Shown piece by piece: positions 23,773-35,100 of a DNA stretch of 64,000 bases. Every line of letters begins with the position of its first letter. The first letter of the stretch is position 1. The notes below the pieces were generated by a model. It worked only from the letters and a program-made list of their open reading frames with translations, made no database searches and had not been told where the DNA came from. The position numbers and the translations under genes are program-made. This DNA is from Isoperla grammatica (lineage: Eukaryota > Arthropoda > Insecta > Plecoptera > Perlodidae). Where the stretch lies: positions 24,179,686 through 24,243,685 of the forward strand of contig OX246738.1 of NCBI GenBank assembly GCA_945910005.1, written 5' to 3'.

Positions 23773-24105
23773 ATTTGAAGAGGACATGACAGGCCTGCCA
23801 AGCCGGTGTTAGGAGCTCTTGAAGTGCCCTAGAATCCTGGTGGCTATAGCCATAGCCACCCCCTGACCTAACTTAAGTTGGAAACAGGAGCCAGAGATAT
23901 ATATATATATCTAATTAAGACTCTGGGAAGACAGAAGTGGATGGCGTGAGCTGGTGGAGAGAAAAGAGAGTGAATTTGAAGAGGACATGACAGGCCTGGC
24001 AAGCCGGTGCTAGGAGCTCTTGAAGTGCCCTAGAATCCTGGTGGCTATAGCCATAGCCACCCCCTGACAACTTAAGTTGGAAACAGGAGCCAGAGATATA
24101 TATAA
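23720..24105. repeat. Tandem duplication of a LINE 3' end
   Basis: The segment starting CTGTGGGAAGACAGAAGTGG at 23720 is repeated from about 23922 (CTCTGGGAAGACAGAAGTGG) with about 200-bp periodicity. Both copies end in an ATAT microsatellite after AACAGGAGCCAGAGATAT. In copy 2 the coding part reads WEDRSGWRELVERKESEFEE and then extends further, so the stop of copy 1 is probably a mutation. Confidence 0.75.
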
Positions 24106-25104
24106 TTTAGGCCCTGCTCTTCTATTTAACAACCCTTTTTTGACTCTTGTCACAACGAAAGCATTTTGAGCAAAACAAGTCAACAGTCAAGGTGCTGAAT
24201 CTGTAGCAACAGTGGTGCATGTATTTTTTATTTTTTTTATCGGAATTTCCAAAAGAATAACCTAAGCAATCAGCCCAGTAGAGGGCTGACAACTAAAATC
24301 CCAATCTTGAGCACTGCAACTTAATATTTGGTTTTGCACATTTATTTAAACCACTTCAATTCAAAATTTGTATGATTATTAATTTTTCACTTTCAAACTG
24401 CGAACTAAGGACGAAATTATTTACCAAGTAGGCCTACCAAAGTGCAAATTAATTTGTAAATTGTAATGAAATGGAATTGAATGTATTTTCAAATGTTTGT
24501 AAAACACATTTTATACAGTAGGCGTACACTCCCCTGTGCATTTGACATCTACCTTGCAAATGCCATTTGTCAGACAGTCGCCTTTTGAGAGAAATCTCGA
24601 GTTACAATCAATTTCTCTAGGACACCTTTCCGTGGGATAAGAAGTTTTTGGGAAGGAATGTTTGAAGGATGTTTTCGCTCTCAACGTCGTATCATGAGGT
24701 ATCACTGTGGAAAGTACACACTGGTCGTATCACTGAGGAAACCCTCAGTATGATTTTAGACACCTTAAGTGCTGTTGGTTTTTTAACATTTTTTAAATTT
24801 TTAAACAGAGCTCAGAGCTGTACACAATTGATAAAAATACCAAACAACAAATTTACAAGTGTTGACAAAGCGTGTTGTGGTTGTGGCTATAAGACGAACT
24901 AAAGAGCAGTTCCGCAAGACAGGCGAACGTGCAATTTGCTGCTCTCGTTCAGCCCGATCATTTGCCCAATGACGTACAACGGTCGGCCTGGTCGACCTTA
25001 TGGAATGGTTATTTCTGGTCTCTGAGCGCATAACAATTTACTTTACATGCTGTCGGAAATGTAACTCGCAGTATCTTTTGATACACACAAAAGTTATGAA
25101 AACA
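24106..25104. other. Intergenic stretch with a short Cys-rich frame
   Basis: No gene is firmly supported. A 64-codon minus-strand frame at 24511-24705 encodes CPREIDCNSRFLSKGDCLTN followed by three further cysteines. The regular cysteines could mark an exon of an extracellular protein, but no family is recognised and no splice structure was established. Confidence 0.3.
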
Positions 25105-25788
25105 AATAGGGAAGTCTCATCAAAAATAAATATTCCTCAAAGTACCTAAAAATGGAAGATCATTATCTAAAAATACGGGCGGTATAATTTTTATATCTGA
25201 GAAGCGTATATTTCCAATTCTATTAGCATTTTAAGTTTGAAATTTGGAACTTCCCGTTCCATAATTGAAAAACGGCTCTTGACGTCGTATGTCATGTAAA
25301 CAACTGCCTCCTTGAAGTATTCTTAATAATAGCAACGATATTAAGTTGGATATTTTACAATATCTAGGATGCAGTGACTTCACAACAATGCCTTTTATAT
25401 ACCACTGTTTTCTTCAGAAAATGCATTTTGATACAGTATTTACCAAAACGTGTTTAAAATAATGCAATTATTTAACATATTGTTGTTAATTAATGTTGAG
25501 CAGTGTTCATTTACTAACTAAAAATAAACGTTGGTTCAGTTAAAGTCTTATGAGAGCAATAATCTACTAAAGGGTGGGATTTCAGTACTATTTGTATGAT
25601 ATACAATAGGGAAGTCTCATCAAAGATAAATATTCCTCAAAGTACCTAAAAATGGAAGATCATTATCTAAAAGTACGGGCGGTATAATTTTTATATCTGA
25701 GAAGCGTATATTTCCAATTCTATTAGCATTTTAAGTTTGATGTCATGTAAACAACTGCCTCCTTGAAGTATTCTAAATAATATCAACG

Positions 25789-25842
25789 CAAGGTCCACTA
25801 GATCGCTTGTAACTCCGCTAGGAGTAAATCCAGTAGACCTTG
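25789..25842. mobile_element. 54-bp micro-MITE with 9-bp TSD
   Basis: The insertion has inverted ends CAAGGTCCACT and AGTAGACCTTG and is flanked by ATATCAACG at 25780-25788 and 25843-25851. The neighbouring paralogous units (near 25340 and 26603) show the uninterrupted site with one copy of the 9-mer, identical in one and differing by one base in the other. This proves insertion and target duplication. The ends match the larger element at 46423-46772. Confidence 0.85.
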
Positions 25843-27046
25843 ATATCAACGATATTAAGTTGCACATTTAACAATATCTAGGATGCAGTGACTTAACAAC
25901 AATGTCTTTTATACCACTTTTTTCTTCAGAAAATACATTTTGATACAGTATTTACCAAAACGTGTTTAAAATAATGCAATTATTTAACATATTGTTGTTA
26001 ATTAATGTTGAGAAGTGTTCATTTACTAACTATAAATAAACGTTGGTTCAGTTAGAGTATTATGAGAGCAATAATCTACTAAAGGGTGGGATTTCAGTAC
26101 TATTTGTATGATATAAAATTACTGTTTACTGACATATGACGTCAGAACCTTGAAATCACGAGCAAGATGGCGCAGGTCCGTTTCTGAGCGTGTTTTGACA
26201 GCAATATCTTTGACTTGCTGTTAAAGCGATGTTAATGCACCTTTCGAGCCGAAACCAATTAATTCCCGTTTATTTTAACTTGAGGTAACCAGTAAGCAAA
26301 TAAAAAAAATGCGTGAGACTTCCCTATTATTGTTTACTGACATATGACGTCAGAATCTTTTAATCACGAGCAAGATGGCGCAGGTTCGTTTATGAGCGTG
26401 TTTTGACAGCAATATCTTTGACTTGCTGTTAAAGCGAAGAATTAATGCACCTTTCGAGCCGAAACCAATTAGTTCCTGTTTATTTTAACTTGAGGTAACC
26501 AAAAAGCAAATTAAAAAAATGCGTATGACTTCCCTATTGAAAAACGGCTTTTGACGTCATATGTCATGTAAACAACTGCCTCCTTGAAGTATTCTTAGTA
26601 ATATCAACGATATTAAGTTGGATATTTTACAATATCTAGGATGCAGTGACTTTACAACAATGTCTTTTATACCACTGTTTTCTTCAGAAAATACATTTTG
26701 ATACAGTATTTACCAAAACGTGTTTAAAATAATGCAATTATTTAACATATTGTTCTTAATTAATGTTGAGCAGTGTTCATTTATTAACTAGAAATAAGCG
26801 TTGGTTCAGTTAAAGTCTTATGAGATCAATAATCTACTAAAGGGTGGGATTTCAGTACTATTTGTATGATATAAAATTATTGTTTACTGAGATATGACGT
26901 CAGAACGTTCTAATCACGAGCAAGATGGCGCAGGTCCGTTTCTGAGCGTGTTTTGACAGCAATATCTTTGACTTGCTGTTAAAGCGATGTTAATGCACCT
27001 TTCGAGCCGAAACCAATTAGTTCCCGTTTATTTTAACTTGAGGTAA

Positions 27047-27237
27047 AGGATGGTCCACACAGATTTTTTAAGCATAAGATTTAAGGTTTAACGCGTAGTC
27101 GTAAAGTTGGATCATAGGAAACACGTACTGGCGTTCACACAAAGTTTTAGTTTTAAGACGTTGTTTTTAGTTTTAAACGTTGTTTTCATTGTTGAAACCT
27201 TATGCATTATGTCTTAAAAATCTGTGTGGACCAGCCC
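27047..27237. mobile_element. 191-bp Harbinger-type MITE with empty site
   Basis: The ends are TGGTCCACACAGATTTTT and its complement near 27215-27233. The element is flanked by TAA at 27044-27046 and 27238-27240. It interrupts the motif AGGTAACCAGTAAGCAAA, which is intact in the sister unit at about 26283-26300. A 3-bp TAA duplication is typical of PIF/Harbinger. Confidence 0.85.
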
Positions 27238-27280
27238 TAACCAGTAAGCAAATAAAAAAAATGTTTGAGCCTTCCCTATT

Positions 27281-27899
27281 ACCGGTACATCACAAAATGT
27301 GACAATATCAGTTGGTTTGGCGGGTTTATATAACTTACTAGTGATTAAGGATTAGCGACTTTCATAAAACTGACTAGCCGAAACAGGCTACTCTCATTGG
27401 CCGTCAGTGGGAATACTGCGTGCTGATTGGCCGTGACTAAGGACTTGACCAAGGAGTTATATTTCCAACTTCTTACTCAAGTCAAGACAAACCTTAGTCA
27501 CAGCCAATCGGAGAGCAGTATTCTCAATCGTAGCCAATGAAAGAAGCTCGTACCCAGCCCAAATTTAAATGAGTATTGAGTACGACCCATAGCGCTTACG
27601 GCCAATTTAGATATAGGAACGGGAGACGCGAGAGAACCAAACACAGGTTCCCGTTTTATTTCGCGCTTGTTTTGAAAATTACTGGTAACGTCATGTTTTT
27701 ATCGTTCTATTTACTCTGAAATTCCCAACCCAAGACCCAAGATAACCTCAACCTGGCTCTACGATTGCGTGACGTCATTCCGCGACGGTAGAAGTCGACC
27801 CTGGCGCTACTCTTGCCGCGCGGCAGCACCGAGACTGAACACACTGTGATTGGGTCACCGCGCATCAGCTTGCCGCGCGGCAAGTGACATGACATGACA
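27281..27899. other. Intergenic stretch with a foldback
   Basis: Imperfect inverted arms flank about 27475 (GTGACTAAGGACTTGAC on the left, GTCAAGACAAACCTTAGTCAC on the right), consistent with a small foldback MITE at about 27360-27560. Two copies of a CTTGCCGCGCGGCA palindrome occur at about 27814 and 27869. No gene is seen. Confidence 0.45.
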
Positions 27900-28140
27900 T
27901 CCACATGAAGCTTGTGGATGGTCCAAAATTCAACTGATCAGACTCTCCGTTCGACCGCTATCGCGAGACATAAAAACTAACACTTAACAAAAATATAAAG
28001 CGAGCGCTATAAAAGTCGAATTGAAACGCTCGCTACAAAATTGTGAAAACTATGGGAAACGCTCTGTGTGACGCGTTGATCGAGCATCGTTCACCTGCTC
28101 ACATGTTCAAAGTTACCACGATGTGCATCGATCAAGCAGT
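27900..28140. repeat. Divergent, permuted copy 3 of the 727-bp repeat
   Basis: The right-end sequence of the repeat (GCTTGTGGATGGTCCAAA to the inverted AGCGAGCG motif, 27900-28035) is followed directly by a left-end sequence (GGGAAACGCTCTG at about 28050, then GACGCGTTGAT). The tail-then-head order suggests either two truncated copies in tandem or a junction between tandem copies. Confidence 0.55.
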
Positions 28141-28141
28141 C

Positions 28142-28310
28142 CAAGGTCTACTTGATCTCCGCTTAGCGGAGGCTCGGGAATTCGACGAGCCTCCGCTAGG
28201 CGGAGATCAAGGTCCGTCGATCCCCTGGCGGAGGTTTGGTAAACCTCCCCCGCCAGGGGATTTACGGACCTTGGGCGGAGATGGGCGGAGATCAAGTTTA
28301 GTAGACTTTG
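28142..28310. repeat. Double-hairpin element, CAAGGTCTACT type
   Basis: This begins CAAGGTCTACTTGATC and ends GATCAAGTTTAGTAGACTTTG. It contains two long, nearly perfect hairpins: TGATCTCCGC... pairing across 28151-28210, and a CCCCTGGCGGAGG-based stem across 28212-28270. It is related by its termini to 25789-25842 and 46423-46772. No clean target duplication was found. Confidence 0.6.
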
Positions 28311-29192
28311 TATTATTTCAAGGTCTCCGCTTACTTCTGGCTTCTGGTTATCTGAAATTTGAAAAATATCGCGAATAAAACAAAGTGTACTGGTAGAGAT
28401 TATGGACCAAGATCGCGGTCCAAGACTAGTGTAGAGAAATATTCACCTTATGTAATTTATAACATGGTTTTATTGCCTTTGCATGATACCGTACCAACAT
28501 TTTCATTTTCCATTTCTATTTCAAAGAGTTTACTAGATTACTATTATTACGCTCAGACCACCTTAGACGGTTATTATTGGTACCTAAGTACTTGTAAATT
28601 GTTGGGATTTAATTATGTGTAGATTTCCTTCAGTAACCTATCTTGTATTCTTTTGCTGTCAGGGCACGGCATTCTCTTGCTAAAATTTAGTGTTAAGACG
28701 GGGAGGGAAGGGAGTATCACGCACATATATTTTTTCCGATCTCCTCTCAAAAGCATCCTGATAACTGAAATTCGCGGGCTTCAGACAGACACTCCAGCAA
28801 CAGGTTCGTGGCCATTCGCATCCACCACTGTGACGTCATCATCCCGGCAATCAATAGCGTGAGCGTGAGCAGCATTAATACAGCAGTTATTGTCGTGGTC
28901 TTACTTTGATAATAAAACTTGGCTATTATCTTATCATAACCCTTACAATCCCTATCGTTTCCGTTACAGGGCGATACCACGTACAGTGAACATTTTATTC
29001 AAACTCGGGCTTAGAATCTGGCGGAAACTATCCACGTCGTTTACTATTAATGTATCGTTATCTTGTAACCAGCGTTGGTGCAACCGACCTCAACTGAGTG
29101 CTTTCACCGACAGAGGCAGGCAGGAGCCCGAGCGAACCCAGTCGGACGCGACCATCCGCCTAGTAAAGACGTCATCAGCATCGATCCTAGCC

Positions 29193-32100
29193 ATGGCCGA
29201 CTACCATCTGTTAGCTTTCTTCCTTTTAACTGTTGCTTCGTTGCTGCTGTCATGTGTAGCCTACACAGAGAACAAATATTCACTGATGATGCCGAATGTA
29301 CAGCCGAACAGGGTGAGTTACAAAATCAGTTAACCATAGTTGTGTTTGAAGGTGAGATCTAACATAAACTGACTCTGGACTGGTCCTTTTCCTGCTTTTT
29401 TGAGCATAGACCTTGACAGCTTATTTGGCGCGCGTAAACACTAGTTTAAATCATAAACCTGTTACGATGTTTTGCAAGTAATAAACGTACTAGTAAATTC
29501 TGTAGGGCTTAGTTATCAGTTACAGTTTGTTCCCGACTAATTAAGTCTTTAGTCTCCATACGTCAAGATATCACACTTGTTTTTTTTGTGTAGCTATTCC
29601 GTTTTATAGTTAACTCGCGGCGAGAACAATCTTCACGTCTATGAATCTGCTCTACTGCGATATTTAGAGCGTAGATTTACCTACCTACCATTAACATGCA
29701 ATTAATTTAAAAAATAGTTTGAGTTTGACGGTATGTCCTTCATTACATCTATTATTCATCTATTATATCAGTTATGTAAATTAATGTAATTACGACTTGC
29801 AATCAATCATACTGAATTGATAATAGTTTATATATTAATAATTACAATATGCCTATTTGGAAATTACCCATCCAAATTCAAATAATTTCAAAGAGTATGT
29901 AACGTATGTGTGTATAATATTGTACTCTTGTGAACAACGTACCAACATTTCTACAGTATAATATGGAACATTAATATTACATTGATTAGCCGTAGCGTAT
30001 GTTGCAGTGGTACGTGGTACCCATATGCCGGTGACCATAAGGGGTATGACCTCTTTCCAGCTATTTGTTGTTTGTTTCATCTCCTAAGCTAAGGCTCTAT
30101 AAACTAAAACTGACAGGTCCCTCATTCTGCTTACGGGTGGGGTATCACGGTGCGATCAGTTTGGCACGGTCGTGTGGAAATGTTCAAGCAGTCACTCACT
30201 GGGAAAAAATAAATTTGCAATATATTTCACGTTCTATTTTAAATATATAATAATTGGCATTATTTTAGGTTTAATACTTGAAACACAGAACGTTCCGTGT
30301 TCGTTTCCTGGTTAGGGCAAAATTTACATTTTTTTCTTCTGGTACCTATCTTAAATTTATTCAAATGAGATGGATAAGTTTAGGAGTCATTATAGCAACG
30401 ATTAACACAAATTTACGTGCAAATTTAATAACTGTTTATTATTTATGCCCGGGTAATGTCACCACTGGTAATCAATTTATGACACAATCCAATCATATTG
30501 GTGTATAGTCCAGAGCAAAGAATACAACTACCTTTATCATAGATGCACACAATAGTTGTTTCAATGTTTCAGTTTATCGTGCATGCAAAGCTCCGTCGAA
30601 CAATCATTTCGTACACTATTTCCCCGTAAATATAGTTAAATTTTGTTTCGCGAAACGGCACGTCTTGGTTCTGTAAACGTTATAGGGTCTTAAAATGTTT
30701 CCATTGATATGGCAATAGTTGCCAAACAATCAGCCTATTGTTTGTTGCTTGCTTACGTTTTCTTATCGAAGTCGTACTTATAACCCTTTCCAAAGAAAGA
30801 GAAAAGGAAGTGATAAAATTGCAAGTGGAAAAATAAAAAAAATATCCTAGGCATCAAGGAGCAATAACTGGTAACGACCTCAGGGGCTACATTATAATAA
30901 TTGGTGTGGGACCGTAGTGTGACCCACCATGGCATACGTGCTTCAGTCCCGCGACCAGATGTTCTTCACCCCGCTACATAGTGTCGGTATCCTATGAATG
31001 GCGACTGAGGCGTCGCGGCGCAGGTGCCGGCGTTACAAATCGATTCCCTAAATCCGACGCCCACGCGTCTTTCGCCTGACGTCACTGTTACAAATTGTGG
31101 TTTCCATGGCAAACGCATGCATGGCCTATCTTTTTGCGGAGACTTTTGACTCCCATCTGTCACGTTCTACAAACACCACCTTGTTGCGATGCACGTCTGA
31201 CGTACACCCCGACTATCGCCATCGCCATGCGGGAGAAAGGGGGGGAGGGGAATATCTCGCGCAACTTGACATCCAATTCTTTGAATCTCTTCACGAGTCG
31301 AAAACCCCATCTTCCGCGACATTGAAGTGTCAGAATTTACCAAATTCTTCCTTCAACGGATGTCCTCAAGCCTCGAACCCCGGTCTACATGTGAAAAAGG
31401 CGCGAGTGTGCCGCAACTCTTCAACGCAGGCGACATCTCAGCTAGAACTCATAGATCCACCTCATTGATGGTTGACTCTAATCAGTCATCAATCAACCAT
31501 TGCGTGTCGGTCGCGTACCATACAAGACTTCTGCTGCTCCGACCTCAGTGTCAGCTTTGTTATACCAATATGCCGCGCACGTCTCGTAACAGCCATAGTT
31601 GTACAATGTACATATAACAATAACAAACAATCGAGAAACATTACACCTCCAAGGTTTTTAACACTGGTAGGCCTCCTTTAAGGGGATGCGAAGTTAACAT
31701 GCACAAGCCCCCCCCCCCATCAAGAAGTAGTATTGCAGTTTTCAGGTGTCTCCGAAGTTGATATCGTCAAGTCAAAACTGATAACACAGAGAATTCATAT
31801 GCAAACACACAGAGCGGAAATGTGACCCGAAACACATAATCATATTGGGAACAGATTATTTTCTTCTGGGTTATTTCGTCGTGTCGGTATAGAGTTTTCA
31901 CTCGACGTTTCGACCAGTCTTGAGAAAGCCACCAACATGGGTGGCGAAACGTCGAGTGAAAACTCTATACCGACACGACGAAATAACCCAGAAGAAGAAA
32001 ATAATCTGTTCCCTTCTACGGGTCGTGAAATCTTCAAAACAAAATGTAAAACATATCAAAATGTATTATCAAGGTATTTTTGTTTGTATGATTTATGTAG

Positions 32101-35100
32101 TTTTGATTTTCCCCAGTCTATCCAAAAAGAGACAAAGATAATTCCTACAAGAAATATTAGTGAGATATTTTTACAGCGTTGTTTTCGCCGCCTCTACATT
32201 AAACAGTAGTTGTACTTGTCGAGACGATGAAACAATTCTACTTTATGTGTAAACACAAAAGATGTGTCTTAGCAACTATAAATTGGAGCAATTGAAATGC
32301 TGGAGCAATAGATCACAATTGCTTGGGAGCATAATTGGAGCAATTGAAATGCTGGAGCAATAGATCACAATTATTGCTTGGGAGCATAATTGGAGCAATT
32401 GAAATGCTGGAGCAATAGAGCACAATTGCTTGGGAGCATAAGTGGAGCAATTGAAATGCTGGAGCAATAGAGCACAATTGCTTGGGAACATAATTTGAGC
32501 AATTGAAATGCTGGAGCAATGGAGCACAATTGCTTGGGAGCATAATTGGACCAATTGAAATGCTGGCGCAATGGAGGGAGCACAATTGCTTGGGACCATT
32601 ATTGGAGCAATGGAGCACAATTATTGCATGGGAGTATAATTGGACCAATTGAAATGCTGGAATATCTGTACGGTCGTGAATTCATGTTTAGATGTACTAA
32701 CTAAACACACATTATTTTATTTTTACCGCGTGAATAAGATCTCACCACTCTGCTGGTTTCCAAGAATCAGTTAATTGTATTCGGAAAGGTATAGTAGAAA
32801 TAGGAATCATATCTCGTTCTACCCCTCTTCATTTAAAAATGACGTGCAAATTAGAGACAGTAAGACGCTTTGAAAAGAAAATTCCAAAAACTCTATTTTG
32901 TACGTCGCGACATGTCAAAATTAACATTAATAATTGTTAAAAAATACTCAAGTATGCCTTAAAAATCAGCTACATACCACTATAGCTGCCCACTAAAATG
33001 AGAATTTATAAGCAAATTAAAAGTTATGTATTTGAAATCAGAACATTCTAATCTAAGGCCGGGTTTTTTCAATCGGTTAACGGGTCGTTAACGGGGCCGT
33101 TAGCTGACGGTTCGTAATCTGTAACCCAACAAACCCTTTGCAGATAACGGACCCCGTTTTTAGCCGACGGTCCGTAATCTGTAACCCAACAAACCCTATG
33201 CAGATAACGGACCCCGTTTTTAGCCGACGGTCCGTAATCTGTAACCCAACAAACCCTATGCAGATAACGGACCGTTAGCTGACGGTCCGCAATCTGTAAC
33301 CGTTAGCTGATGGTCCGTAATTTCTAACCCAACAAACCCTACGCTGATAACGGACCGTTAGCTAAAGGCTCCGTTAATGACCGATTGAAAAACCGAGCCT
33401 TAATCATATTTGTATTGTCGACTTTGGAATTAAATCTTAGCTCATAATAAAAAAATATTTTAAAACATCCGAGCCCTATACAATATACAATTACCTTTCT
33501 AATTATGGTACTACAAACAAACATACAAAAACATCTTTATGGAATGAAAATATGAATTACGCTAAGAATATGATAGTGCTATATGGGTCGTAATTTACAA
33601 CATACAAGTTGCACTATTCCCGTGAATTCCGGCTATCACACGCGATGGAATAAATTAGAATTACCTCATTGCAACGAAGAAAATATCACGTATACAGCTC
33701 AGAATGGGTTTATATATTGTTTTGTAGCCTCTTGAAAAAGGGATGAATACATTATACCTATAGCTTATTAGGAGAAATTTTTAACAATACTCAACAATCT
33801 GTATCTTTATATTTATTGTATTGTAACATTAGACGCATACAGTTTTATTTCGTCAACGTATAGTAGTGCAGAACAATGCCTTAATGGTGGTTCTCTTGGA
33901 TGAACAATAATTACGTGTCTTGCATTTATTAGAGAACAGCTCCATTTTGAGCCACTTTGTACTTTGTCGTCGATGGTAACATTAACATTATTATAACAAC
34001 AGGCACGTTGTCTGGAGATATCTGTAGGTATTCGTTCTTTAATACTTATTTTAAAGCCATAATAGCCCACACAAAAACGCGAGGCCAACCAAATTGGACA
34101 CCATCATAATAGTTGGTGTCACGATTTATTTCGACCTATCGTGATTATCTTTGTAAACAATTAAATATTCTAGAAGTAGAACAAAAACGGAAGTTCATTA
34201 TCACACCTTGACACGCAACGCACTGCATTTAAATATATAAACGTCAGTTCAACCAACCAGATTGACAGCCACTGAAATCGCAATGCATGGTTATTATAAC
34301 CGAGACAGATTTTGTACAAGTAATTACAGGTGATTTCCGTGGTTTGTAATAATTACAAGCAATTAAATACGGACCGGGTCGACGGGTACATGTAGTTAAT
34401 GTTTGGCAAGAGGGGCATCGCTTGCAGGTAAACGTCTAGAGAGCAGAGAAGAACCACCACATACATGAAGGTACAACGTAACGTAAGGTACATCCAGTGG
34501 CTTGAGCAAAGCAACAGGCAAAACATTTCAGTGTGGCCCCAGGTTTTATGGTACCTACCTTTAGTACCTTCAGCTGTGTTCATGTTTAAATAAACAAATA
34601 ATTGAGACAATTACTATGGTACGTGTGATTGAAGGCTTTCGTGTCCAGTAGGAATTATAAAATACGGGTTTCGGGTCATTGTGCCCCTACGACTGAAGTG
34701 AGCAGCACACGTAATAGTAATGTGTTGATCGCTTGACCTTGTCAGCTGGGTGAATGGTGATGTTCCTCGTGTAGTGGTCGTCATGTGTCTGGTATCAGTG
34801 ACCTGTTGACTGTGGGTCGGGGGTGTTCGTCAAAAGAAAATGCAAGTGCATTTGTGCCACCGTCTTAGGGGGTCTGAGTTTAACCTGTTTTCAATAAAAA
34901 CAAGCCCCCCGAATATAAAACTGTAACCAATGTCACTTATTTGAAAACTGGTGAACACAGAAGTACGATGAAAAAAACAATAAATTACATTATTAACCAA
35001 ACATAGCACAACCTGGTAATTATATCGATATGGAAAACATAATGAAAGAGCGGGACATTTTTACCTGTTATACAATTTAATAGGGGGGGGGGGGGGCAGC

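Larger units (their letters stand above)
25105..27280. mobile_element. Self-nested array of AATAGGGAAG-type elements
   Basis: A full unit of about 715 bp (25615-26328) starts AATAGGGAAGTCTCA and ends TGAGACTTCCCTATT. It is inserted into a sister copy whose left part is 25105-25614 and right part 26329-26538. A further 5'-truncated copy follows at 26539-27280. The left and right parts of the interrupted copy join to a complete unit. Each complete unit carries a TGACGTCA octamer in the right half followed by CAAGATGGCGC. There is no coding capacity, so these are non-autonomous. Confidence 0.8.

Noticed and set aside
32276..32648. Overlapping 70-114-codon minus-strand frames with repeated Cys-Ser motifs
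   Set aside because: Three frames are open at once because the repeat unit lacks stop codons; this is a by-product of the minisatellite.
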